A stretch of DNA of 10,501 nt from Candidatus Latescibacterota bacterium (GTDB lineage Bacteria > JAAXHH01 > JABIQT01). The stretch is from NCBI GenBank assembly GCA_018667995.1, contig JABIQT010000069.1:1-10501 (forward strand). Reading direction: 5' to 3'. This document shows, in pieces, positions 1 to 6,881 of this stretch (positions are counted from its first letter, which is position 1; each line of letters opens with the position of its first letter). Below the pieces are notes generated by a model. The model saw only the letters and a program-made list of their open reading frames with translations. It searched no databases and had not been told where the DNA came from. A program made the position numbers and the translations under genes.

Positions 1-2
1 CT

Positions 3-1133
3 GTTGCTGTGACAGGGCCCAGTGTCGGTCTGTTGGATGGCGTGAAGCTGCCTGTCCAGCGAGGGATATCAATGGCACCCAGAAAGCCGCAAGCCCTCGC
101 CGCCATCCAAATACTACCCCGGCGCGATATATCGGAGTTTCGAACATGGGCAGCGGAACACGATGTAGCTTGGGCGGCTGGATTGCTGCCAGCGGTTATC
201 ACCATGGCAGTCGATCAAGTGGATACCGTCCTCGTAGAGATTCGTAACCACAGCAACGCGTTGCTCAATGGTGATTTGACACTCAGTTTGCCAGATTCAT
301 GGGATCAGGGCCCGGTAAGCAAGCCCTACACTATACCGGCTCGCAGCACAGCGATGATGCCATATCTGGTATCCGTGCCAAGCGCAGCAGGCAGCGGTCG
401 GTTTGAAATTGCGGCGTCAACCAAGATAGAAGGCGATGTAATCGTCGATCAAGGAGAGATTCTTACGGTCCCTCGAACTACCGTGAAGCGAGTCAGTAAC
501 CCTGTGTCCGTGGATGGAAGACTGGATGAGTGGAATGGCTCCGAAAGGATCCTGATTCCGTCGCGGAACATTTGGTCCGGTCAACTTCCTGGAGGGGACA
601 AAGATTGCAGTGCGCTTGCGCAGGTACAATATGATTCGGCGTACCTCTATTTTGCGGTGGAAGTCTCAGATGACAGGGTTGTGATGAATATCCCGCCAGA
701 CGATGTGAAGGCGCCGTGGAGGTCGGATGCGGTCGAAATATGTATCGACCCCTCTGGACAGGGAGCGGAGAGTACGCTTTCGGTCTTCAAGGCGGGTATC
801 TTTCCAGGAACCACATCAGGACCCGGCGCTCGGGCTATGAGAGATGCGGACGCCAGGCCGGGAATGATTGAGCAGACTGCCCCCGGAATGCGAGTAGCAT
901 CGACTCTTACCGATGTGGGATACACCATAGAGGCGGCCATAGCCTGGGAAGACGTGCCCGGTGGTCAGTCGCCAGCGCCAGGCACCGTGATGGGACTGAA
1001 TATCATCGTCTATGACGGTGATGAGACTGACGCCGGCAATGGTGCGAATATAGGCAAAGCCAGGATTGGGTGGTCGCCCCATCGGAACTCCCAGGTCCTC
1101 CCCTATCACTACGGCCGCGCTGTCATAAAATGA
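3..1133 (+). CDS. C-terminal part of a probable secreted protein with a CBM9-like beta-sandwich domain (5' partial)
   Basis: The reading frame is open to the left edge, so the N-terminus, including any signal peptide, is missing. A GTG at position 9 is possible as a start, but nothing upstream can be judged. Two regions are visible. Roughly 200-470 encodes a beta-rich segment with 'VEIRNHSNALLNGDLTLSLP', reminiscent of the immunoglobulin-like domains that accompany glycoside hydrolases. Roughly 500-1130 resembles the family 9 carbohydrate-binding/DOMON-like fold: it opens with 'VDGRLDEW', continues with 'YDSAYLYFAVEVSDD' and 'DAVEICIDP', and ends with 'GYTIEAAIAWEDV' and 'IGWSP'. In known proteins such domains sit outside the cell and bind sugars or haem; here the ligand is unknown. 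The stop overlaps the kinase start by four bases (ATGA), which suggests co-transcription and translational coupling. It could be the tail of a glycoside hydrolase or of a surface-sensing protein. Confidence 0.7.
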   Translation, partial: VAVTGPSVGLLDGVKLPVQRGISMAPRKPQALAAIQILPRRDISEFRTWAAEHDVAWAAGLLPAVITMAVDQVDTVLVEIRNHSNALLNGDLTLSLPDSWDQGPVSKPYTIPARSTAMMPYLVSVPSAAGSGRFEIAASTKIEGDVIVDQGEILTVPRTTVKRVSNPVSVDGRLDEWNGSERILIPSRNIWSGQLPGGDKDCSALAQVQYDSAYLYFAVEVSDDRVVMNIPPDDVKAPWRSDAVEICIDPSGQGAESTLSVFKAGIFPGTTSGPGARAMRDADARPGMIEQTAPGMRVASTLTDVGYTIEAAIAWEDVPGGQSPAPGTVMGLNIIVYDGDETDAGNGANIGKARIGWSPHRNSQVLPYHYGRAVIK

Positions 1134-2638
1134 ACATTTCCTCCGATGAAAAAAGTCGTGCACCAGCCACCCAGGCGGATGTGCAAAAGGCGCTGACCGA
1201 CCTTGGCATCTTTTCAGAAAACGTGCTTCACGCCCTGGATGTGCTATCGGCAAACCGGATAGCCTACCATCCTCTCTCCCACCTGGCCCTTCGGATGCGT
1301 ATGCCATCAGACGAAGCGCATGAATTACTCAAAAGCTTAGAACCCGATGTCGTTGAGAGCCTCGAAACTCGTGGTGAATGGTCCTTTGCTCTCGCACGCT
1401 TAGACGAAGTCCGTGCCGGTCAACTCGCCACCATTCTCAAGGCATACCGATCAGACAGAAACACGCTTCGTGAATCACTGGGACAGCAGTCCGAAGTCCT
1501 CCGTCTTCGCGACGAATTAGCCTTTAGTCGTGACTTGATGGGCACCATCCTAAGCAATGTCGGTGAGATATTAATCGTGGATCTGGGTGGCACCGTGTTG
1601 GCGACCAGTGCCTTTGTGGAACGGACCTTGATGGTTAGCCGTGGCGCCTCGCATCAAGAACTGCGGGATCGTTTAACGTTTGATCCCATGGCTGAAACCG
1701 GCGTTCGTGATATCAAAATCGGCGATCGCTATTTGGAGTGCCATATTTCGGATTTCGTATCCAACGGAAAGCTCGTAGGTCGCAACGTATCCATCGCGGA
1801 CGTGACTGAGGCCAGGGAGCTTCAGCGCGCTCGGGAGCGCTACGAAGATAGTCGGAAGCAGCTATTCAGCATCATCGCCCACGAACTACAGAATCCGGCT
1901 CTCGGACTCCAGAGTTTCCTGCAGGATACCTTGGATATGGTGGATCGGATACTCGTGTCTGGTAAGGTGCCCGATATGGAACAGGATCTGCTCGCCCTGA
2001 AGGAAGATGTCTTCATGAATCAGCGCGGGCAAACACTCCTAAACAGAGTCATTGGCGATATTTTCGACTATGTCAAACTTCAACGTGGTCAGATGCGATT
2101 CACGGTTGAATCGGACGTGTCACTGGATTACCTGTTAGCCCTGTGCTCCATGCAATGTGAGCCCCTCTGTCAACGAAAGGGCATCACGCTGGTCAAGCCG
2201 GATGATGTGGACTATGACGGTATACCTGAAGTAGTGGGCGATTCGACACGTCTCGTCCAAGTCTTGAACAATCTGGTCAAGAATGCGGTAAAATTCACTC
2301 CTGCCAACGGCGACATAGTGCTGACCGTCGGTAGAGAACCTGTGGGATTGTCGGATGACTCCGATCAGCACATCTACATTCAGGTCGCGGATTCGGGGCC
2401 TGGCATGAGTGCCTCGGAAATAGATATGGTATTTAAAGAGTATCGTGGCTCGCGAAGCGATGGTCTGGGACTCGGATTGATGATCTCTGATTTGATCATT
2501 CGGGCCCACGGCGGTAGAATTAGTATTGAGAGCCAGATTGGCGTCGGATCCGTTTTTCGAGTGGCCTTGCCGGTCTTCGTGAATCCAGGCGCCGTGACCG
2601 TCTTGCCCGGTTCATTCTCCGGGATGGAGATTTTCTGA
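1130..2638 (+). CDS. PAS-domain sensor histidine kinase with winged-helix-like N-terminus
   Basis: A 502-residue histidine kinase; the ATG at 1130 is chosen because it overlaps the previous stop in an ATGA. No transmembrane segment or signal peptide is visible, so it is probably cytoplasmic. Residues about 15-90 are helical and look like a winged helix ('LSHLALRMRMPSDEAHELLK'). Residues about 127-240 form a PAS-like sensor domain, followed by a short coiled coil. The phosphoacceptor is H251 in 'IIAHELQNP', an HDLKNP-like variant of the H box. The ATPase domain has the N box 'LNNLVKNAVKF' (N385), the G1 box 'DSGPGM' (D421) and the G2 box 'GLGLGL' (from G445). All residues needed for autophosphorylation appear present. 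Its natural partner is the REC-GGDEF protein encoded immediately downstream with a one-base overlap. The signal is unknown. Confidence 0.93.
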   Translation: MNISSDEKSRAPATQADVQKALTDLGIFSENVLHALDVLSANRIAYHPLSHLALRMRMPSDEAHELLKSLEPDVVESLETRGEWSFALARLDEVRAGQLATILKAYRSDRNTLRESLGQQSEVLRLRDELAFSRDLMGTILSNVGEILIVDLGGTVLATSAFVERTLMVSRGASHQELRDRLTFDPMAETGVRDIKIGDRYLECHISDFVSNGKLVGRNVSIADVTEARELQRARERYEDSRKQLFSIIAHELQNPALGLQSFLQDTLDMVDRILVSGKVPDMEQDLLALKEDVFMNQRGQTLLNRVIGDIFDYVKLQRGQMRFTVESDVSLDYLLALCSMQCEPLCQRKGITLVKPDDVDYDGIPEVVGDSTRLVQVLNNLVKNAVKFTPANGDIVLTVGREPVGLSDDSDQHIYIQVADSGPGMSASEIDMVFKEYRGSRSDGLGLGLMISDLIIRAHGGRISIESQIGVGSVFRVALPVFVNPGAVTVLPGSFSGMEIF

Positions 2639-3507
2639 TGGATGCTGGACGGATCCTTGTGGTTGACGACGAGCAGAACGCCCGGATTGTCCTGAAGAAG
2701 GTACTCTCTCGTGACGGATTTGAGGTAACTACGGTTGAGAACGGCGAGGATGGTCTCAAGGCTATCTCTGTGAGCAGGCCCGATTTGGTGCTCATGGATA
2801 TCATCATGCCCGATTATAACGGAAGAGACGTTATTGCCCAGATGAAGCAACGGGAGGGTGAAAATATGCCGCCCTACATATACCTTACCGTCGATCCTAC
2901 GCACGAACGTGAAGGGCTTGAAGAGGGTGCCGATGACTATATCTACAAAGGGGATATGAATTCTGATAAACTGCAGATTATTCGCCTGCGCGTTAAGAAT
3001 ACCATGCTGGTAAGGAATATGTTGTACAAGGATGGGCTCACTGGGCTCTACAACCATGGTTTCTTCCGGAACGCCCTCAAGAGAATCCACGCCGAAGCAG
3101 CCGCCCAGCACGACCCTCTTTCATTGATTATCGGTGATATTGATGAGTTCAAGTCTCTGAATGACGTCTATGGCCATAGCTATGGTGACCGACTTCTGGC
3201 AGAAATCGCGGACGTTTTCAGGGCGGTAGCCCGGCAATCCGACGTAGTTTCCCGATATGGTGGTGAAGAATTCGCGGTGATTGCGCCACACACCAGTGGC
3301 AGTGAGGCCACAGAGATAGCAGAGAAACTACGCCGTGGACTGGGGGGTCTGTCATTTGCAGGACAGCAAGGACCAGTCACAATGAGTTTTGGAATAGCGA
3401 AATCTCCAGCGGAGGGCTGCGAAGATGATGCCGATATGCTGCGAAGCGCGGAGGATCGTATGTATCTTGCCAAGAGATCAGGCAAAAACCGTGTGGTAGG
3501 GGAATAG
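2638..3507 (+). CDS. Response regulator with diguanylate cyclase output (REC-GGDEF)
   Basis: A 289-residue PleD-like regulator that should make cyclic di-GMP from two GTP when phosphorylated. The receiver domain (about 4-120) has the acidic pocket D10/D11, phosphoacceptor D54 ('LVLMDIIMP'), T84 and K104; K104 is followed by Gly instead of the usual Pro. The GGDEF domain (about 128-287) begins with 'DGLTGLYN', carries 'GDIDEFKSLND' with the metal-binding Asp, and has an intact active-site GGEEF at 208-212. An RxxD motif (R199-D202) lies exactly five residues before it, the canonical inhibitory I-site, so product feedback is expected. Its ATG shares one base with the stop of the kinase gene, and a GGAGA lies seven bases upstream. 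The kinase encoded next to it is the likely phosphodonor. Confidence 0.95.
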   Translation: MDAGRILVVDDEQNARIVLKKVLSRDGFEVTTVENGEDGLKAISVSRPDLVLMDIIMPDYNGRDVIAQMKQREGENMPPYIYLTVDPTHEREGLEEGADDYIYKGDMNSDKLQIIRLRVKNTMLVRNMLYKDGLTGLYNHGFFRNALKRIHAEAAAQHDPLSLIIGDIDEFKSLNDVYGHSYGDRLLAEIADVFRAVARQSDVVSRYGGEEFAVIAPHTSGSEATEIAEKLRRGLGGLSFAGQQGPVTMSFGIAKSPAEGCEDDADMLRSAEDRMYLAKRSGKNRVVGE

Positions 3508-3513
3508 CAGCTG

Positions 3514-4524
3514 ATGACGAATATCTCGGTGCAACTCGACCAGATGATGCGATATATCCATGAGGACGAGCCAGATCGTTCCGCCCAGGGGCTGGCATTG
3601 CGTACGCTGCGAACCAGGACATTCGATACATCGGATATCATGCTCATTGTGCGGACGGCCCAGAATACCGCTATGCCTGTCTCGGCAAGGCTTGGCGCTA
3701 TTCATGTACTAGGTTTTCATAGGTTCTGGTTGAAGATAGATCTGATGCAGGACGATTCTGTGCAGGATATCCCCATCCGTCTGTCTGAGATAGCCGCCGA
3801 TTGCTCTGAAAATCGAGCCGTCAGAGAGTCAGCTATCAATGCTTTGGGTACCCAGTTTCTGGCGGATACGAGCTTGCCGACTGAACTTCTCGACGATGAA
3901 GATCCATTTCTTCGTAGAGAGGCCCTCTTTGTGATGTTGAATGATCCCACTGGTGATTATCTTGAAAAGATCATCGCTCACATGACGTCAGAATCCGATA
4001 CCGTAGTCCGGTCTGGCGTGCTTTGGGGATTAGCACGCCACTCCCGGTTCATAGAATGCGCATTGACCATGGCATCGCGCTCGGGCGGTGCATTCTATCT
4101 GGAGGCTATCCATCGCGCCTGTGAGACGGATCCGCCAGGAACGACGAGGGGGCTGCTGGCTGCAGATATCAAGTATTTCGATGCGCGTGAGGCGCTCATT
4201 CAGCGACTGTATGGCGACCTCGATCCGTCTCGAATTGCGATTCTGCTCGGATTTATGAAGGACGGAATCCACCCCTTCGCCATAAGAATTCTAAGGGAAG
4301 CTCATGAAGAGATATTCGGCGATATACTCAATGCATTGGATACGGATCTGCGAGAAGACCCACGTGACGATTGGGCTGAGGAGGCCACTAAACTATCTCT
4401 TCACTATTGGGATCGTTTCGAGGGGCATCGAAGTAGGATTCGTGATTTAATCGGCGGTTGGCGTATGTACTCCCCTCGAGTGACCAGGCTTGCACTGGGA
4501 CGGGACATCTTCTGGAAAGACTGA
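3514..4524 (+). CDS. HEAT-like helical-repeat protein, function unknown
   Basis: A 336-residue protein with no signal peptide, transmembrane segment or catalytic motif that I can recognise. It appears wholly alpha-helical, with several degenerate segments of the HEAT type: 'VSARLGAIHVLGFHRF', 'AVRESAINALGTQF', 'PFLRREALFVMLND' and 'TVVRSGVLWGLARHS', spaced roughly 30-50 residues apart. In known proteins HEAT arrays are protein-protein docking scaffolds. The gene starts six bases after the REC-GGDEF stop, with an AGGGGAA ribosome-binding site inside the end of that gene, so it is probably translated from the same message. A role as adaptor or partner for the kinase or the cyclase is inference from position only. 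The second half (from about residue 180) is less clearly repetitive. Confidence 0.75.
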   Translation: MTNISVQLDQMMRYIHEDEPDRSAQGLALRTLRTRTFDTSDIMLIVRTAQNTAMPVSARLGAIHVLGFHRFWLKIDLMQDDSVQDIPIRLSEIAADCSENRAVRESAINALGTQFLADTSLPTELLDDEDPFLRREALFVMLNDPTGDYLEKIIAHMTSESDTVVRSGVLWGLARHSRFIECALTMASRSGGAFYLEAIHRACETDPPGTTRGLLAADIKYFDAREALIQRLYGDLDPSRIAILLGFMKDGIHPFAIRILREAHEEIFGDILNALDTDLREDPRDDWAEEATKLSLHYWDRFEGHRSRIRDLIGGWRMYSPRVTRLALGRDIFWKD

Positions 4525-4616
4525 ACCATCTTCGCCTGATTCCTGCGCCACTGGGACCCAACGTGGAATTCCTTTATGAATTCAACCATAGTTACACAGA
4601 CTCTCCATTTTGTATC

Positions 4617-4630
4617 GGGAGGACCAATTG
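4617..4630 (+). promoter_or_regulatory. Strong Shine-Dalgarno that fixes a TTG start for the HD hydrolase
   Basis: GGGAGGA at 4617-4623 lies four bases before TTG at 4628-4630. No other start codon in this frame near the beginning of the conserved region has a comparable site. This decides the start in favour of TTG 4628 over TTG 4610. Confidence 0.7.
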
Positions 4631-5203
4631 AATAGAGATGACGCACTCGTGTTGCTGAAAAATCATACAAAAACAGACAGTCTCCGAAAGCACGCCCTCG
4701 GCGTGGAGGCAGCGATGCGTGCATATGCACCTATATATGACGCTGATGTTGAGAAATGGGGTATAGTCGGACTGTTACATGACTTCGATTATGAAGAGAC
4801 CCCCGACCCTAAGGACCATCCCTTACGCGGAGCTGCCATCCTTCAGGATAATGGGTATCCTGAAGACGTCATCTATGCCATAAAATCACACGCTACCTAC
4901 CTGGGTTTGCCACGGAGCAGCCCAATGGACAAGGCGCTCTTCGCTGTCGACGAATTAGTTGGCTTCGCCGTTGCAGTCGCACTGGTGAGACCCTCGAAGA
5001 GTATTCTGGACGTGAAGGTCAGCTCCGTAAAAAAGAAGATGAAGCAGGTCGGCTTCGCCCGCGCGGTTTCGCGGGAAGATATTATAGAAGGAGCTGAGAG
5101 CTTGGGACTCTCCTTGGACGATCACGTCGCCGCCACAATCGATGCGCTGAAAAGCATAGCTTCGGAGCTGGGTCTGGACGGGCAAGCTGTTGATGCAAAA
5201 TGA
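4628..5203 (+). CDS. HD-superfamily metal-dependent hydrolase, TTG start
   Basis: A 191-residue HD-domain protein of the small stand-alone type, not an HD-GYP protein. Putative metal ligands are H22 ('RKHALGVEA'), the H51-D52 doublet ('GLLHDFDYE') and D108 ('FAVDELVGF'), with further conserved-looking H64 and H88 ('AIKSHATYLG'). The family includes phosphohydrolases, but the substrate of this branch is not known to me. The start is TTG at 4628: GGGAGGA lies four bases upstream, and the resulting N-terminus 'LNRDDALVLL' matches the way relatives begin (M-N-R-x-x-A-L). A second in-frame TTG at 4610 would put the ribosome-binding site inside the gene. It is 103 bases from the HEAT-like gene, so it may have its own promoter. 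It ends two bases from the convergent anti-sigma gene. Confidence 0.88.
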   Translation: MNRDDALVLLKNHTKTDSLRKHALGVEAAMRAYAPIYDADVEKWGIVGLLHDFDYEETPDPKDHPLRGAAILQDNGYPEDVIYAIKSHATYLGLPRSSPMDKALFAVDELVGFAVAVALVRPSKSILDVKVSSVKKKMKQVGFARAVSREDIIEGAESLGLSLDDHVAATIDALKSIASELGLDGQAVDAK

Positions 5204-5205
5204 AA

Positions 5206-5991
5206 TCAGAGAATCCTGGTTTCGGCGGCCATGGCCATCAGATCTTCGCTCTTCACTTGACCTACAATGGCAAAAACTGACTCTTTCTCCTGCCACATGA
5301 CCAAATTGCTATTCCCATAGGTAACCGTGTAGAAGCGGGCACTTCCATAGTCGACATGTTCCAGCTTCTGCAGGTCGACCGGAATACCGTCGACGCGACA
5401 GATCGAGACTTCCTTGCCCTGGTGACGATAGACCATATAGGCGGCGTTCTGATGGAGCATTTCGCAGATGTGGGCACCGATCAGGGAGTACTCAAAGGGA
5501 GCCAAGGAGGAGGGCGTATCGGCCACATCGATGCCTTGAGATTGAAACCAGCTCTTCACGGTAAGAGGCTTGTCTGTAGCAAACTGAACCGCACAGTCAG
5601 CGTGATGCCTCATAAGTCTGGCCGCTAACGCAGGGGGCTCTGGTTCCAGGACCGTAGACAATATGCCCACTGCAGCCACCAGAAACAATGCGGCAAGGGC
5701 GCCGACAATCTGCCGCGGATGCCTTCGAACACGTCTCGATATTTCATGCCACCATGGTCGGTGTTCTTCTTCCTCTGCAAGTGCGGCGCACACGCGGGAC
5801 TTTAATCCCACTGGCGCAGGGATGTGTTGGAGGCGATCCGAGACCATCCTCTTCACCGACTCCTCTACTTCCACTTCCAGGCGGCAGGTATTGCATACCT
5901 CGAGATGTGCGGCGAGCGATGTCTCTGTATCGGTACCTAGCTCGCCATCGACATATGCTGTGAATAACTCATCTGCTGTTCTGCAGTTCAT
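5206..5991 (-). CDS. Membrane-anchored zinc-finger anti-sigma factor
   Basis: A 261-residue protein that should hold the co-encoded ECF sigma factor inactive at the membrane. The N-terminal zinc-binding anti-sigma domain has C3 and the H29-x3-C33-x2-C36 motif ('HLEVCNTC'), as in zf-HC2/RsrA-type factors. A basic stretch (about 86-93) precedes one transmembrane helix at about 95-115 ('GALAALFLVAAVGILSTVL'), giving a cytoplasmic N-terminus and an outer C-terminal domain. That outer domain (116-261) carries H129-H130, C133, C176 ('GAHICEML') and C198, and segments like 'AAYMVYRHQGKEVSI' and 'FAIVGQV' seen in anti-sigma factors of this architecture. Its start overlaps the sigma stop by four bases, the usual arrangement for a sigma/anti-sigma pair. 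The signal is unknown; the His/Cys content makes a redox or metal stimulus possible. Confidence 0.9.
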   Translation of the reverse strand: MNCRTADELFTAYVDGELGTDTETSLAAHLEVCNTCRLEVEVEESVKRMVSDRLQHIPAPVGLKSRVCAALAEEEEHRPWWHEISRRVRRHPRQIVGALAALFLVAAVGILSTVLEPEPPALAARLMRHHADCAVQFATDKPLTVKSWFQSQGIDVADTPSSLAPFEYSLIGAHICEMLHQNAAYMVYRHQGKEVSICRVDGIPVDLQKLEHVDYGSARFYTVTYGNSNLVMWQEKESVFAIVGQVKSEDLMAMAAETRIL

Positions 5992-6575
5992 CGGCCAGTG
6001 TCCTTTTCCAGGTAGCCTAATTCTCTTGCATACGATTGAAGGTGTTTTCTAAGATGACTTCTGCCGCGAGAGAGCCTGGACCGTACTGTTCCTACTGGAC
6101 AGCCAAGCACGTCAGCGATCTCCCTGTACTGCATTCCCTCTACGTCGGATAGCAGCACAACCAGTTTGAATTCCTCAGGTAGACTTCGTACCGCATCTTC
6201 GACCTCGTCGTCCAGGATTCTGCTGTACATGGAGTCAGCAGGTTCCATCTCATGGCCGGGTGTTTCCAGGAATGTGCCCTCCTGGCCAGGCAATCCAGCA
6301 TCGATAGACACCGTCGCCGGTTCTCTCGACTTTTGGCGGAATCGATTTATGTAGCTGTTTTTCATAATCTTAAACAGCCAGGCCAAACAGTTGCTGTCCT
6401 TGCGAAACCTAGCAAAGAATCGGAATGCTTTCAGGAATGTCTCCTGTACCAGGTCTTCCGCGTCGGCAACGTTACCGGTCATACGGACCGCTGAATTAAA
6501 CAGTGCATCCATGTGAACGAGGGCTGTTGTCTGGAAATCCTCATTCGCATCATCAGTCCTGTCAAAATCATGCAT
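5988..6575 (-). CDS. ECF-family RNA polymerase sigma factor
   Basis: A 195-residue group 4 (extracytoplasmic function) sigma factor. Region 2 spans about 20-85 and contains the core-binding signature 'DAEDLVQETFLKAFRFF' and the -10-recognition part 'CLAWLFKIMKNSYINRFR'. Region 4 spans about 125-180, with 'LPEEFKLVVLLSDVEGMQY' and the helix-turn-helix 'YREIADVLGCPVGTVRSRL' for -35 recognition. The intervening linker of about 40 residues is acidic and poorly conserved; regions 1.1 and 3 are absent, as expected. The ATG at 6575 has GGAAGG nine bases upstream on the minus strand. It is co-transcribed with the anti-sigma factor downstream and is divergent from the mutase gene. Paired GGGAACC motifs upstream suggest autoregulation. 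Confidence 0.96.
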   Translation of the reverse strand: MHDFDRTDDANEDFQTTALVHMDALFNSAVRMTGNVADAEDLVQETFLKAFRFFARFRKDSNCLAWLFKIMKNSYINRFRQKSREPATVSIDAGLPGQEGTFLETPGHEMEPADSMYSRILDDEVEDAVRSLPEEFKLVVLLSDVEGMQYREIADVLGCPVGTVRSRLSRGRSHLRKHLQSYARELGYLEKDTGR

Positions 6576-6638
6576 GTGTTACGACCTTCCTGGTAAACCA
6601 GAATCATTTCCGTGGGAAGACCGTGCTTCCAGCATCAG

Positions 6639-6666
6639 AAACACGTGTATCTGGAATTCGGTTCCC
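6639..6666 (-). promoter_or_regulatory. Candidate ECF-type promoter of the sigma/anti-sigma operon
   Basis: Read on the minus strand, GGGAACC (complement of 6660-6666) is followed after about 15 bases by GTGTTTC, resembling the GGAAC...GTC pattern recognised by many ECF sigma factors. A transcript would have a leader of about 55-60 bases before the ATG at 6575. Autoregulation is typical for this class. The -10 match is approximate, and this is not tested. Confidence 0.35.
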
Positions 6667-6719
6667 GGACCCGACCACCTGCCTGCAATTCGAAATCAGA
6701 ATGTAAAACGAAGGCACTA

Positions 6720-6727
6720 GGTTCCCC
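6720..6727 (-). promoter_or_regulatory. Second GGGAACC motif upstream of the sigma gene
   Basis: The minus strand reads GGGGAACC here, the same core as at 6660-6666 and exactly 60 bases farther from the sigma gene. No good -10 element stands at the expected distance, so it could be a second ECF-like promoter, a binding site for another regulator, or chance. Confidence 0.25.
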
Positions 6728-6794
6728 GGTAATCCTGTCCTCAGAGTACACCTCACAAGCTTCGTACCTAGTCGTCATTTGGATTAGAAACAGG

Positions 6795-6825
6795 TTGACA
6801 CATTATCTCAAAGACCACCTATTTG
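6795..6825 (+). promoter_or_regulatory. Candidate housekeeping promoter for the methylmalonyl-CoA mutase gene
   Basis: A perfect TTGACA at 6795-6800 is followed after 19 bases by TATTTG at 6820-6825, or after 18 bases by the weaker CTATTT. Transcription would begin about 50 bases before the ATG at 6882. The -35 is strong, but the -10 is poor and the spacing is long, so the call is tentative. Confidence 0.3.
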
Positions 6826-6881
6826 AATTTATATATTTGCCCGGTCATACCACCCCTAAATGAGTAGGAATCCATAGTAGA

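Larger units (their letters stand above)
6576..6881. other. Divergent intergenic region between the sigma factor and mutase genes
   Basis: This 306-base gap separates two divergent units and should hold both promoters. Short open frames across it have no ribosome-binding site or protein-like composition, so I regard it as non-coding. The minus strand carries two GGGAACC motifs near the sigma gene. The plus strand carries a perfect TTGACA near the mutase gene and an AT-rich tract at about 6820-6840. A short inverted repeat, CTGGT-AA-ACCAG, lies at 6590-6601 just ahead of the sigma ribosome-binding site. Confidence 0.7.

Noticed and set aside
816-1307. Long minus-strand open frame opposite the CBM9-like and kinase genes
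   Set aside because: It lies antisense to two well-supported genes, spans their junction, and its translation has no recognisable domain.
2380-3111. 243-codon minus-strand open frame
   Set aside because: It is antisense to the kinase ATPase domain and the receiver domain, both of which show conserved motifs on the plus strand; a shadow frame.
4566-4583. GAATTC-CTTTAT-GAATTC repeat upstream of the HD gene
   Set aside because: Two six-base palindromes six bases apart could form an operator, but the repeat is short, not extended on either side, and no known regulator site matches it.
4628-5203. HD protein as a cyclic di-GMP phosphodiesterase partner of the GGDEF protein
   Set aside because: It lacks the GYP motif and the extended HD-GYP metal ligands; being near a cyclase gene is not enough.
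5663-6052. Plus-strand open frames opposite the anti-sigma and sigma genes
   Set aside because: Ser/Arg-rich, low-complexity translations typical of shadows; the minus strand carries clear sigma and zinc-finger motifs.
6503-6863. Short plus-strand frames in the divergent intergenic region
   Set aside because: No ribosome-binding site, no family resemblance, and they overlap the likely promoters.
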